NCBI RefSeq assembly: GCF_026013645.1 | Contig: NZ_CP110224.1 | Span: forward strand, 930,001 to 994,000 | Direction of reading: 5' to 3' | DNA: 64,000 nt | From: Virgibacillus natechei | GTDB lineage: Bacteria > Bacillota > Bacilli > Bacillales > Amphibacillaceae | Shown: piece after piece, positions 48,519-57,303 of the stretch | How positions within the stretch are numbered: the first letter of the stretch is position 1 | Layout of the letters: each line of letters begins with the position of its first letter | The notes under the pieces: generated by a model | Database searches by the model: none | Seen by the model: only the letters and a program-made list of their open reading frames with translations | Told to the model about the DNA's origin: nothing | Translations under genes and position numbers: made by a program

Positions 48519-49769
48519 ATGACGTTCAAAAAAATTAATCTGATAGGTATGTTTTTTCTTTTGCTACTGGTGAGTGCATGTAGTAGTGAAACGATCTCAT
48601 TTGAAGACGAGTCTTTGGAGGAAGTTGTTTTAGAAGAACTTGGAATGGAGTCTGAAGATGTTACAGAAGAAAACTTGGCAACGATTGATAGTTTGGACGC
48701 CGACAATTCGAACATTACCAACTTAGAAGGTATTCAATCTTTACAAACACTAGAGAGTCTAAACCTTGCTGGAAACGAAATAGAGGATCTATCTCCATTA
48801 TCATCATTGGATCAACTCGAGAATGTACATCTGGGGACTGTTTATATCACAGCTGATGAGAATGATACAAATTGGCAAACAATCGAAGAACTTGAGGAGC
48901 AAGGGTTGGAATTGGATGCTAGCGTACGTCTTTCTTTTGACGAACATGAAGGTCCTTCTGAAGGTGTTTTCTATCAAGTCGAAGAAGGCGATCGAACAGC
49001 GTACTTATTGGGCTCTATTCATGCTGGTGATGAGGACCTCTATCCACTTCATGAGGATATTGAAACAGCTTTTGATAGCGCGGACCACTTAGCCGTTGAA
49101 ATAGATATTTCAGATATAAATGAAATTGAGTCTTCTCAGACGATCATGCAGCAAGGGATGTATATGGACGGATCCGCTTTGTCAGATCAAATCAGTGAGG
49201 AAAGCTATGAGGAAATAGTAGCGTATTTATCCGCCTTTGGTATTCCTGAGCAGATGATCGATCAATTCAAACCTTGGTTTGTATCGATGATGTTAGCTGA
49301 AGTGGCTATGGATCAGACCAATTTTACAGCTGAATATGGAATTGACATGTACTTTATGGACAAAGCAAATGAAGAGGACATGCCCATTACTAGTCTAGAA
49401 TCGCTTGAAAAGCAGATAGAATTTTTAAGTTCTTCTCCAGAAGAAGAACAAGTTGATAGTTTAGAAGCAACAATAGCTGAACTTGATAATTATGGAGAAG
49501 AATTAACACAAATGATGCGACTTTGGCGTTCGGGTAATGAAGAGGTATTTACGGAGTTGCGAAACTTTGACGATGGCTACGATCAAATAGCAATGGATGA
49601 ACGTGACTTAGATATGGCAGATCAAATTGAAGACTTCTTAACCGAGCCTTCCAATGACGAAGAAACGTATTTCATCGTTGTTGGTGCCCTGCATCTAGTC
49701 GGAGATGAGAGTATTGTAGGGCTTTTAGAGGAACGAGGATATGACGTTGTAGACGGAATTTCAAATTAA
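48519..49769 (+). CDS. LRR and TraB/GumN domain lipoprotein
   Basis: A 416-residue lipoprotein. The signal peptide ends in the lipobox VSAC (Cys at about 21). A short leucine-rich repeat section (about 55-110) reads LEGIQSLQTLESLNLAGNEI and DLSPLSSLDQLENV. From about 150 the TraB/GumN (TIKI-like) domain follows: YLLGSIHAGDEDLYPL, AVEID, GIDMYFMDKA and VVGALHLVGDESIVGLLEER. Metal-ligand-type residues in the GSIH and GALHL motifs are present. Known TIKI relatives are metalloproteases; the function of bacterial members is unsettled. GGAGGAG precedes the ATG. Confidence 0.85.
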   Translation: MTFKKINLIGMFFLLLLVSACSSETISFEDESLEEVVLEELGMESEDVTEENLATIDSLDADNSNITNLEGIQSLQTLESLNLAGNEIEDLSPLSSLDQLENVHLGTVYITADENDTNWQTIEELEEQGLELDASVRLSFDEHEGPSEGVFYQVEEGDRTAYLLGSIHAGDEDLYPLHEDIETAFDSADHLAVEIDISDINEIESSQTIMQQGMYMDGSALSDQISEESYEEIVAYLSAFGIPEQMIDQFKPWFVSMMLAEVAMDQTNFTAEYGIDMYFMDKANEEDMPITSLESLEKQIEFLSSSPEEEQVDSLEATIAELDNYGEELTQMMRLWRSGNEEVFTELRNFDDGYDQIAMDERDLDMADQIEDFLTEPSNDEETYFIVVGALHLVGDESIVGLLEERGYDVVDGISN

Positions 49770-49964
49770 AGAATTAACGCGCTTTCCTACCACCCCAAGT
49801 CCAGTCGGAGGACTTGGGTAATTTACGTATTTTTCCTGTGCAGAAAGGACCGTATATTTGATAGAATAATAGAGTACCAGTATTGGAAATATAGCGAGGG
49901 TGATTTCCTTGGCAAAAGCCAGGTTTTCTAAAAATGGAATTATAGAACGAGGGAGTTGCTATAT

Positions 49965-50207
49965 ATGGAATTTATGATATATGTAATAATTATAGCAATA
50001 GGCGTCGGATTGTTATTTATTGTCTTAAAAAAAATTAGTGATTTTTTCAAAGAGCAGGATGCAGGCTACCATAACAATCATTCTATGGATGATGAAAAAG
50101 CCTTGCAGCAACGAAAAGAAATGATTGCAAACCAACGGGAGATATTGCGCGAGCTTAGAGAATTGAACCATAAAATGGATAAAGAGAATAACAAAGAGTT
50201 GATGTGA
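49965..50207 (+). CDS. Small single-span membrane protein
   Basis: An 80-residue protein with one N-terminal membrane segment (FMIYVIIIAIGVGLLFIVL) and a hydrophilic coiled-coil-like tail (QQRKEMIANQREILRELREL). The family is unknown. ATG 49965 is spaced 9 bases from GGGAG. A terminator follows. Confidence 0.65.
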   Translation: MEFMIYVIIIAIGVGLLFIVLKKISDFFKEQDAGYHNNHSMDDEKALQQRKEMIANQREILRELRELNHKMDKENNKELM

Positions 50208-50209
50208 AT

Positions 50210-50242
50210 TAGAGGCCTTGGCATTCGCCAAGGTCTTAGGTG
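50210..50242 (+). terminator. Hairpin after the small membrane protein gene
   Basis: GGCCTTGGC and GCCAAGGTC arms with loop ATTC. The T run is weak. Confidence 0.6.
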
Positions 50243-50441
50243 GATTGCCTTATTTGCATTTATCTGATAGGAATCTTTATTCTTTGTGCATCTGCTAAGA
50301 AAGAATTTTTTTAAATTCCATGATATAATTAGGATACAATTTTACAGTAATATTCATTATATACTCCCTTTTTTATTTGGTAAGAAAGGTGAAATAGAAT
50401 TTTAAAAAATTTGGATATGCAGTAATCAGAGGGGGATAGAG

Positions 50442-51350
50442 ATGAACAACGAGATGACGTCTTCAGAGAAGATGGTAACAACGAATAACATAATCAGTGA
50501 TTTGAAATCAATTTTAAAATTGAAAGTTCTAATAGCTAATATACTGCCTGTCTTTACTGCTTTCTGGTTAGCCATTTATATTACTGGCTCTTCTTTTACA
50601 GAGCATTTGGGCTTATTTTTGTTAACGATGATAGGAAGTACGCTCATTGTGGCTGGTGCATTGCTGTTTAATAATTGGTATGAAGTTGATCTTGATAAGG
50701 AAATGCTACGGACGAAATCACGGCCGACTGTGACAGGTAATTTTTCACTTCAAGCGGTATTTAGAACGGCAGTAGCTTTGACAGTACTTGGTTTAATCTT
50801 GATGCTATTCACCACGATAGAAGCGGCTGTTTATGCTTTCCTTGGATGGTTTGTATATGTTGTACTGTACACGGTATGGTCGAAAAGAAGGTATACACTT
50901 AATACGGTCATTGGTAGTTTATCAGGCGCATTTACACCTTTAATAGGTTGGGCGGCTATCGAACCTGCTTTTCATATAGTGCCAATTGTGTTATTTATGA
51001 TGTTGTTCATTTGGCAAATACCACACACATTTGCAATAGCCATAAAAAGGCATGATGAATATAAAGCTGCAGGCGTTCCCATGCTTCCAGTTGTACATGG
51101 AATTGCATTTACCAAACGACAAATTCTTGTATATATTGCTTGTTTATTCCCATTACCTTTTTTCCTGTCAATGTTTGGGTCAATATTCATCGTAATTGCT
51201 ACATTGCTCAATGTTGGTTTCTTATACTTGGCTATAAGAGGTTTTTACACGAATAATGAATTGAAATGGGCGCAACAAATTTTCATTTATTCACTAGTAT
51301 ATTTAATCGCCTTTTTCCTAGTAATGATTATCGCTTCGTTACTTGTGTGA
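50442..51350 (+). CDS. ctaB: Heme O synthase (protoheme IX farnesyltransferase)
   Basis: A 302-residue UbiA-family membrane enzyme with about eight to nine spans that adds a farnesyl group to heme b. The first Asp-rich motif reads NNWYEVDLDKEMLRTKSRP, close to the consensus NNxxDxxxDxxxxRT. The second lies in HTFAIAIKRHDEYKAAGVPM. The protein starts after a hydrophilic tail of about 30 residues. No cta neighbours (ctaA, ctaC-F) are nearby, so this may be a second copy or a lone gene. GGGGGATAG precedes the start. Confidence 0.9.
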   Translation: MNNEMTSSEKMVTTNNIISDLKSILKLKVLIANILPVFTAFWLAIYITGSSFTEHLGLFLLTMIGSTLIVAGALLFNNWYEVDLDKEMLRTKSRPTVTGNFSLQAVFRTAVALTVLGLILMLFTTIEAAVYAFLGWFVYVVLYTVWSKRRYTLNTVIGSLSGAFTPLIGWAAIEPAFHIVPIVLFMMLFIWQIPHTFAIAIKRHDEYKAAGVPMLPVVHGIAFTKRQILVYIACLFPLPFFLSMFGSIFIVIATLLNVGFLYLAIRGFYTNNELKWAQQIFIYSLVYLIAFFLVMIIASLLV

Positions 51351-51361
51351 AAATAGGAGCA

Positions 51362-51397
51362 AATCAGGATTTCTCTGTGTAGAGATTCTGATTTTTT
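51362..51397 (+). terminator. Terminator after heme O synthase
   Basis: AATCAGGATTTCTC and GAGATTCTGATT arms, loop TGTGTA, then TTTT. Confidence 0.85.
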
Positions 51398-51850
51398 ATG
51401 GCCGTTTAACGGGCGGGTCGACTACATACGGCACGTCTTAGACTGCGCGGCTCGCCCAACCGAAACCGTTTGTACGTCGTAGAACCCCCACGGAATGAAA
51501 TATGCTTATGCGCGCATTAGGTCGTGTAGAGTAACTGATTATTATCTTATTCGTCTTGAATTAGAAAATAATGGAATAAAATATGGAGCTACGATGACAT
51601 ATAGTACAGGGAAAGTTGACTTATGATCGGTATAGTTAGGAAGACCTGGTGAATGTCCTCTTGCTTATGGTTAGAGATGAACCGCGTTAGTTATTGCTAG
51701 ATGATAGATTGTAATGTAATTCCATGGTACAATAAGTCCTAAAGTAAATAGTGAGTTTATTTTGGCAATATGTTATCCAATACTTACTTTATGTTGTGTT
51801 AACCGTATACAGGTGATAATTCCTAAAATTTTTTCAATGGAGGTTTCCAG
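51398..51850. other. Intergenic stretch without a recognised gene
   Basis: It starts with CCGTTTAACGGGCGGGTCG, whose first part resembles the beginning of the 65-bp dispersed repeats at 1353 and 58310. A GC-rich palindromic section GACTGCGCGGCTCGCCC follows. The remainder is AT-rich with no open frame that I can support. Confidence 0.45.
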
Positions 51851-52126
51851 ATGGCTACTATTAATAAAGGGGAAAATAAATTTTACGTAGGCGATAGTAT
51901 AAAGGATCCAATGGCAGAAATTACATTTGTACAGAATGGTGATAACAGGCTTATTATTGATCATACTTATGTATCGGACGAGCTTCGTGGACAAGGAATT
52001 GCTGGGGATTTAGTAGAAAAAGTAGTGTTGTTTGCACGGGAAAAAGGAAAAAAAGTTATGCCTCTATGTCCGTATGCTAAGGATAAAATTAAAAAAACGC
52101 CAGCGTATCAAGACGTGGTGGAGTAG
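51851..52126 (+). CDS. GNAT-like N-acetyltransferase, YjdJ type
   Basis: A 91-residue short member of the GCN5-related family (Acetyltransf_CG). It contains DPMAEITFVQNGDNRLIIDH, the acetyl-CoA loop SDELRGQGIAGDLVEKVVLF and the C-terminal VMPLCPYAKDKIKKTPAYQD, all characteristic. The acceptor is unknown. TGGAGG precedes the ATG. It has its own terminator and stands alone. Confidence 0.88.
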   Translation: MATINKGENKFYVGDSIKDPMAEITFVQNGDNRLIIDHTYVSDELRGQGIAGDLVEKVVLFAREKGKKVMPLCPYAKDKIKKTPAYQDVVE

Positions 52127-52135
52127 TAAAGATTA

Positions 52136-52164
52136 GCGAACAGTGCCTGGCACTGTTCGTTTTC
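52136..52164 (+). terminator. Terminator after the GNAT gene
   Basis: GAACAGTGCC and GGCACTGTTC arms followed by GTTTTC. Confidence 0.75.
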
Positions 52165-52242
52165 GGTAAAAAGAGAGATACTGCATTTTAAAAAATGAAA
52201 AGTATAGAGTAAATTGAGTTACAAAGAAAGGAATCATGCTCG

Positions 52243-52473
52243 ATGTACCTTACAATAGAAGAGATTGCAGAATTCCTATCTATAGAAGAATCAAAAGTTA
52301 GAGCGTTTGTCATACAAGGTCGTATTCGTGCCATCCATGACGGCGAGCAGTACCTTATAAATAAGGATCAGTTCGATACACATTTTGAACAGGTTGAAAA
52401 ATACAGGAAAATGATTCAAGATTATCTTAATGAACCGCTTCCTGAAGATATCGATGTGAAGGATGAGGATTAG
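52243..52473 (+). CDS. Excisionase-like helix-turn-helix protein
   Basis: A 76-residue protein with a MerR/excisionase-type winged helix in the first 50 residues: YLTIEEIAEFLSIEESKVRA, FVIQGRIRAIHDGEQYLINK. An acidic tail follows. Such proteins bind DNA as small regulators or recombination accessory factors. No phage genes are nearby, so a regulatory role is as likely as excision. GAAAGGA lies upstream of the ATG. Confidence 0.78.
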   Translation: MYLTIEEIAEFLSIEESKVRAFVIQGRIRAIHDGEQYLINKDQFDTHFEQVEKYRKMIQDYLNEPLPEDIDVKDED

Positions 52474-52588
52474 ATTCGCATCTAATCGGTTAAATTAAAG
52501 AGAAGAAGTTGATGTTTAAACTGTCCTTTTTAGTTCCTTTTGAAACACGCACTATAACGTATTATTTTTACATTAGAGGAGATCATAC

Positions 52589-53497
52589 ATGTCTAAGAAG
52601 CACAAGTCCACAAATAAAAAGCAAGCAAATTCGCTTATTTATACGGTGAAGGAAGAAACAGAATTATTGCCTTTTTTATTGGAGTCCATGTCCAATCGTA
52701 GTAGAAATTCAGTGAAGTCCATTCTCACAAGAGGTCAGGTTACGGTTGATGATCACATTGAAACAAAACATAATTATTCACTAAGCGCCGGACAAACCGT
52801 TACTATTTTAAAAAATAAAGCAGCGGTGAAGGAAAGTGCGTTAATTGGTATGTCCATTTTACATGAGGATGAAGACATTATTGTCATTAATAAGGAAGCC
52901 GGCTTACTTTCCATTGCTACAGAAAAAGAAAAGAAGCAAACCGCACATCATCAATTAATGGAATATGTTCGGCGTGAAGATCCACAGAACCGAATTTTCG
53001 TTGTGCACCGTCTGGATAAAGATACGTCAGGTGTCATGATGTTTGCTAAAAGTGAGAAAGCGAAGCGCACCCTTCAAGATGCATGGAAAGAAAATGTAAA
53101 AGAACGGACCTATGTTGCGTTGGTGGAAGGAGAAGTAGCGAAGGAAAAAGGGTATGTTTCGTCATGGATCAAGGAGAGCAAAACCCATCTGATGTATTCG
53201 AGTCCAACTAGAAATGATGGACAGCATGCAATTACGCATTATCAAGTCATCCGTTCCAATAAAGATTTCTCCTTACTGGATGTCCAGTTAGAAACAGGTA
53301 GGAAAAATCAAATTCGTGTTCATATGCAGGATTTGGGTAATCCAGTTGTCGGTGATAAAAAGTATGGCTCCAAACAAAATATAATTAGACGTCTTGGCCT
53401 TCACGCGAAAGTATTGGCTTTTACACATCCAACTACGGGTGAATTATTGCGATTTGAAGCGAAAGTTCCGAAATCGTTTTTGGTGAAGTCTAAGTGA
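52589..53497 (+). CDS. RluA-family pseudouridine synthase
   Basis: A 302-residue enzyme that isomerises uridine in rRNA or tRNA. An S4-like N-terminal domain (NRSRNSVKSILTRGQVTVDD) leads into the catalytic domain. The catalytic Asp is in VHRLDKDTSGVMMF, and ETGRKNQIRVHMQDLGNPVV and GLHAKVLAFTHPTTGE are further motifs. The target site cannot be assigned. TTAGAGGAG precedes the ATG. A fragment of a second, related gene lies at 55513-55620, on the other side of the PadR module. Confidence 0.92.
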   Translation: MSKKHKSTNKKQANSLIYTVKEETELLPFLLESMSNRSRNSVKSILTRGQVTVDDHIETKHNYSLSAGQTVTILKNKAAVKESALIGMSILHEDEDIIVINKEAGLLSIATEKEKKQTAHHQLMEYVRREDPQNRIFVVHRLDKDTSGVMMFAKSEKAKRTLQDAWKENVKERTYVALVEGEVAKEKGYVSSWIKESKTHLMYSSPTRNDGQHAITHYQVIRSNKDFSLLDVQLETGRKNQIRVHMQDLGNPVVGDKKYGSKQNIIRRLGLHAKVLAFTHPTTGELLRFEAKVPKSFLVKSK

Positions 53498-53575
53498 TGA
53501 TGTTATTGGTATTGTATAACTAATTCGTCTCTCTCTAAAGAAATTGAAATAACGAGCACGAAAGCTTGAAATAAT

Positions 53576-53607
53576 TTGAATGCCCCTGTTTATAGGGGTT
53601 ATTTTTT
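53576..53607 (+). terminator. Terminator after the pseudouridine synthase
   Basis: ATGCCCCT and AGGGGTTA arms around GTTTAT, then TTTTTT. Confidence 0.8.
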
Positions 53608-53716
53608 ATGAATTTTAATATAGTACCTTGCATAAAACAGTAGTAAGATGTATAGTATTTATTAAGGTACTGTTTATTATATAGTAGTGAACGGTGAAAA
53701 GAGGTGTAATTGATTC

Positions 53717-54040
53717 TTGAACATACAATTTAAAAAAGGTGTTTTAGAACTATGTGTGCTTGCGCTTTTAGATAAACAAGATCGATATGGCTATGAACTT
53801 GTACAAAAAATTTCTGACCGGATAGCTATATCCGAAGGCTCTGTATATCCATTATTAAGAAGGTTGAAAAAGGAAGAATACTTCACGACATACTTGCAGG
53901 AATCCAAAGAAGGTCCTTCGCGTAAATATTATAGGCTGACTGAAAAGGGAAGAGGTTACCTTCATCAGCTTATCGAGGAATGGCAGCAATTTTCTATTGG
54001 TGTGACTGAATTAATAAAGGAAGGTGTTCGTGATGAATAA
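53717..54040 (+). CDS. PadR-family regulator
   Basis: A 107-residue winged-helix repressor. The PadR core reads KGVLELCVLALLDKQDRYGY, then SEGSVYPLLRRLKKEEYF and GPSRKYYRLTEKGRGYL, followed by a dimerisation helix. TTG is the start, with AAGAGGTG upstream. Its stop overlaps the start of the next gene. It probably regulates its own three-gene operon (regulator, HAAS/DUF1700, DUF4097), a widespread Firmicutes arrangement linked to envelope stress. Confidence 0.92.
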   Translation: MNIQFKKGVLELCVLALLDKQDRYGYELVQKISDRIAISEGSVYPLLRRLKKEEYFTTYLQESKEGPSRKYYRLTEKGRGYLHQLIEEWQQFSIGVTELIKEGVRDE

Positions 54041-54593
54041 AGAGCAATTCGTAAAAAAACTAGATGTGGCATTAAAAAAACTTCCTGAAGGGGAACGGCT
54101 GGATATTTTACAAGATTTCCAGGAGCATTTTTCCATCGGGAAAGAAGAAGGAAAAAGCGAGGAAGAGATTGCTGAGTCTCTGGGATCACCCAATCAAATT
54201 GCAAAGGAATTACTTGCTACCTATTATTTAGAAAAAGTGGAAGATGTATCCACAACTGGTAATATTCTGCGAGCCGTGTGGGCTGTTATTGGATTAGGAT
54301 TTTTCAATTTAGTCATTGTGCTTGGGCCATTTATTGCATTTGTTTCGGTCTTACTTACAGGCTGGGTGTTGGCAGTTGCATTTATTGCTACTCCACTACT
54401 GGTTGTAGTTAATCTGGCCATTTATCCGGACACATTTCAATACTTTGACTTATTTTTCTCGCTCGCACTCGCGGGTCTGGGCCTATTGATTGCTATTGGA
54501 ATGGTGTATGCAACACGTTTTGTTGCTACAGGATTTGTGCGTTATTTGCACTATAATGCAAAACTTGTGAAGGGTGGTTTGCAACATGGGTAA
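54033..54593 (+). CDS. HAAS/DUF1700 membrane protein
   Basis: A 186-residue protein with an N-terminal HAAS helical domain (KLDVALKKLPEGERLDILQD, then ESLGSPNQIAKELLATYYLE). Three to four membrane segments follow from about residue 75. HAAS domains couple to PadR-type regulators and are thought to carry envelope signals. ATG 54033 is eight bases from AAGGAAGG and overlaps the padR stop. It is the middle gene of the module. Confidence 0.88.
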   Translation: MNKEQFVKKLDVALKKLPEGERLDILQDFQEHFSIGKEEGKSEEEIAESLGSPNQIAKELLATYYLEKVEDVSTTGNILRAVWAVIGLGFFNLVIVLGPFIAFVSVLLTGWVLAVAFIATPLLVVVNLAIYPDTFQYFDLFFSLALAGLGLLIAIGMVYATRFVATGFVRYLHYNAKLVKGGLQHG

Positions 54594-55386
54594 CGTAAAA
54601 AAAGTAGCTGTTGTTGCTTTGCTGTTATTACTCATTGGTGGACTTGGAAGTATTTTTACATTTAATTTTAATGAACGGACGGCTATTGCTGAAACCAAAA
54701 CTGCGGATACGGATAATATAACAGCTATTGATATTCGGATGAACAATGAGAAAGTAATCATTAAGCCTACAGAAGAACCCCAAGCAAGAATAGAGTTAAC
54801 AGGAAACGAGGCAAACGATGATAAAACGGAATTGTCGGTGAAAGAAAATGGCAACACATTATCCATTGAAACAACGAAGCAGAGAGAGAAACTCTTTCAG
54901 TTTTTTTCTTGGGGAGGCGCGATGACGCTCACAGTATATCTCCCTGAAAAATCATATGAATCGTTAGTTGTCGATATAGATAATGGAAGTTTTCAAGCAG
55001 AACAATTAACGATAGAAGATATTAATGCATCAACAAATAACGGGGAAATTGCAATGGCCGATATTACAGCTGGAACTGTCAACGTGCATTCGAACAATGG
55101 AAAAATAAAGCTAGATCATGTCGCTGGAGAAATCAACGGCAAGACAAATAACGGGGCAATCTCTCTTGTAACCGAGGGACTGGAACGCTCCATTGATTTT
55201 GATACTGACAACGGGAGTATTACCATCCAGACAGACGAAGAACCAACAAATGCGGTATTAGATGTACGGGTGGATAACGGGAAAATCAATATCTTCGGAG
55301 ATTCGGACTGGGATACTGTGATTGGGAATGGTGATAACCAGATTAAATTGACTACGAATAATGGGAGTATTACGGTGGAGAAGTAG
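54586..55386 (+). CDS. DUF4097 (adhesin-like beta-helix) protein
   Basis: A 266-residue protein with one N-terminal membrane segment (VAVVALLLLLIGGLGSIFTF) and an extracytoplasmic repeat domain. Repeats carry DNGSFQAEQL, TNNGEIAMADI, SNNGKIKLDHV, TNNGAISLV, DNGSITIQ and DNGKINIFGD. The recurrent NNG/DNG turns mark a right-handed beta-helix as in LiaG and YvlB. ATG 54586 overlaps the preceding stop. It is the last gene of the PadR module. Confidence 0.9.
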   Translation: MGNVKKVAVVALLLLLIGGLGSIFTFNFNERTAIAETKTADTDNITAIDIRMNNEKVIIKPTEEPQARIELTGNEANDDKTELSVKENGNTLSIETTKQREKLFQFFSWGGAMTLTVYLPEKSYESLVVDIDNGSFQAEQLTIEDINASTNNGEIAMADITAGTVNVHSNNGKIKLDHVAGEINGKTNNGAISLVTEGLERSIDFDTDNGSITIQTDEEPTNAVLDVRVDNGKINIFGDSDWDTVIGNGDNQIKLTTNNGSITVEK

Positions 55387-55512
55387 GTTATTTAGAAAAG
55401 CAAAGCAATAAATTTTAGAAAAAACATAAAAAGTATTGAATCTATCGTTACGTAACCCTGTATAATGAACGTAACGGAGGTTGAGTAACTTGGCTTAACT
55501 TCGCTTCAAGAT

Positions 55513-55620
55513 GCAAGGAAAGAGAATGTAAAAGTATTGGCTTTTACACACCCAACTACGGGTGATATAATGAAGTTTGAAGCAGATGTTCCGAAGCCAT
55601 TTTTATCAACGTCAAAATAG
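55513..55620 (+). pseudogene. Remnant of a second RluA-type pseudouridine synthase gene
   Basis: The end reads KVLAFTHPTTGDIMKFEADV then PKPFLSTSK and a stop, closely matching the C-terminus of the gene at 52589-53497. Just before it CTTCAAGATGCAAGGAAAGA and GAATGTAAAA match the internal LQDAWKENVK coding segment of that gene. The two pieces are thus fused through an internal deletion at a shared GTAAAAG. It is a decayed duplicate. Confidence 0.7.
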
Positions 55621-55632
55621 CTAGGTAAGAAT

Positions 55633-55674
55633 AGAATCTCACTTGTATCATGACGTGATGGTGGGATTTTATTT
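55633..55674 (+). terminator. Hairpin before the ABC operon
   Basis: AATCTCAC and GTGGGATT arms with a long loop that contains ATCATGACGTGAT, followed by TTTATTTT. Confidence 0.65.
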
Positions 55675-55753
55675 TCAATCAAAATTAACTTAAAATTCCA
55701 AGTTTTAAGTCATGAATCCAAAAATTAACAGTGAACCGTGGAGGAGGTTATGT

Positions 55754-56506
55754 ATGTTAGCCAAGATTTTAAAAAGCTACGAATTCTTTCTAGTATTTAA
55801 TAAAGAAGTTTTTTATAATAAGTTTTCATACCTATGGACGTTAGTAATACCAGGCTTCTTTCTTGTTATTAACACATGGGGGATTGGTAGTTCTTTCACC
55901 TACTCCGAATTTAGAGATGTGATGTTTTTCTATTGGAGTTTCATTATTTTAATGACAGCGGCTAATGGGATTGGGGTGGGGATTCTCGATATGCGAGATA
56001 ATAATTATTTAAAAACGTATAAATATATCTCTGGTAGTAAAACACCTATCCTATTAGGGAGGATTGAATCACAATGCTTCTTTCTACTTGTTAACATTAT
56101 ATTTTTTACATTGGTAAGTGGGTTCGTATTCAATCAGCCAACAGGTTCCCTTCTTCTTACTGGAGCTTTTGTTTCGGTACTAGTGGCGATACCAGTATTC
56201 TTATTGCTGTTGATTGTTACGACTTTGCCTTTTGAATCTAATTCCGTTGCACAAGTCTTGATATTGTTTATTATAATGCTAGCTAATTTAACCAGCTTTA
56301 ATTCTGACTTTCAACTGATGACCGATTACATACAAGTGTTTAACCCGGCAGTTGTCATAGGAAATAGCGCTACAGTCTTACATGATTTTTTCTTAGGAAA
56401 TAGCAATAGTATGTTTATCATTTCGGTGGTTCCATTAATACTCTACTCCCTTATCGGGATGTTGGCATACTATCGTCTAGATATTATATCTAAGAAAGGA
56501 AGATGA
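55754..56506 (+). CDS. ABC-2 type transporter permease
   Basis: A 250-residue protein with six likely membrane segments. It starts LAKILKSYEFFLVFNKEVFY and shows a central GIGVGILDMRDNNYLKTYKY stretch typical of ABC-2 permeases. GGAGGAGG is ideally placed before ATG 55754; the frame extends 14 codons upstream from ATG 55712 without a site. It overlaps the ATPase gene by four bases. Export of a lipid, peptide or drug is likely; the substrate is unknown. Confidence 0.82.
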   Translation: MLAKILKSYEFFLVFNKEVFYNKFSYLWTLVIPGFFLVINTWGIGSSFTYSEFRDVMFFYWSFIILMTAANGIGVGILDMRDNNYLKTYKYISGSKTPILLGRIESQCFFLLVNIIFFTLVSGFVFNQPTGSLLLTGAFVSVLVAIPVFLLLLIVTTLPFESNSVAQVLILFIIMLANLTSFNSDFQLMTDYIQVFNPAVVIGNSATVLHDFFLGNSNSMFIISVVPLILYSLIGMLAYYRLDIISKKGR

Positions 56507-57240
56507 ATTTGAAAATTGATTCTTTACGTTTTTCATACAAAAGACATTCACCTCCAGTATTAGAGGATATAACGACAGCATTTTACCAAGATAAACTTAA
56601 TGTGATCGTGGGCTTAAATGGAGCGGGAAAGACAACATTGCTTGATGTGATTACCGGTGTTCATACTGTAAATGGGTTTACACCCCCCTTTGAGGAAGGT
56701 GAAATTGTTTATCAATTACAGGGGATATTTATGCCGAATGTTTTAAAAGGGAGGGATGTTGTCAGACTGATTTTAAAGTCTGATTCAACTTCACCGTTTA
56801 AAGTATTAAAAGATCACTTTGTTCAGGACTTAGCAGATAGGGAAAAAGAAATGCTTGACCAATTATGGGATAGGAAAATAGGTGATATGTCAGTTGGTGA
56901 AAGAAGATGGTTGCTCATTAGATCCATCTCGCAGCTCAACAGAAAGCTGTATATCTTTGATGAACCAACAGCTGGGATCGACCCTGATGCTCGAACATAT
57001 ATTATGGAAGCACTGTCAAAATTGGTACAGAAAAGAAACACGCTTGTTATTATGTCTACACATATTTTGCATGAATTGGAATACATCAATTGTCATATAA
57101 ACTTTTTACATAAGGGAAAAATGTTATACCATGGCGATTATGATAGATTTTTGAAGATAAATGGAACAAAGAATCCGGATACAGCATTTCGTAACTTTAT
57201 CGAAACAGACGGTGAAAAGGTAAGTGATATCGGAAGCTGA
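56503..57240 (+). CDS. ABC transporter ATP-binding protein
   Basis: A 245-residue ATPase with Walker A VGLNGAGKTTLLDVI, Q-loop EIVYQLQGIFMPNVLKG, signature MSVGERRWLLIRSIS, Walker B LYIFDEPTAGIDPDA and switch His in IMSTHILHELEYI. The signature (MSVGE) is a variant of LSGGQ. ATGA overlap with the permease suggests coupling. A bidirectional terminator follows. Confidence 0.92.
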   Translation: MNLKIDSLRFSYKRHSPPVLEDITTAFYQDKLNVIVGLNGAGKTTLLDVITGVHTVNGFTPPFEEGEIVYQLQGIFMPNVLKGRDVVRLILKSDSTSPFKVLKDHFVQDLADREKEMLDQLWDRKIGDMSVGERRWLLIRSISQLNRKLYIFDEPTAGIDPDARTYIMEALSKLVQKRNTLVIMSTHILHELEYINCHINFLHKGKMLYHGDYDRFLKINGTKNPDTAFRNFIETDGEKVSDIGS

Positions 57241-57252
57241 TCAGTATAATAA

Positions 57253-57300
57253 AATGAAAAGGATTGCTGGCAATAAATAAAGCTATCAATCCTTTCCTCT
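57253..57300. terminator. Bidirectional terminator between the ABC ATPase and the peptidase
   Basis: AAAAGGATTG and CAATCCTTT arms enclose a 22-base loop. A-rich and T-rich flanks serve both strands. Confidence 0.75.
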
Positions 57301-57303
57301 ATA

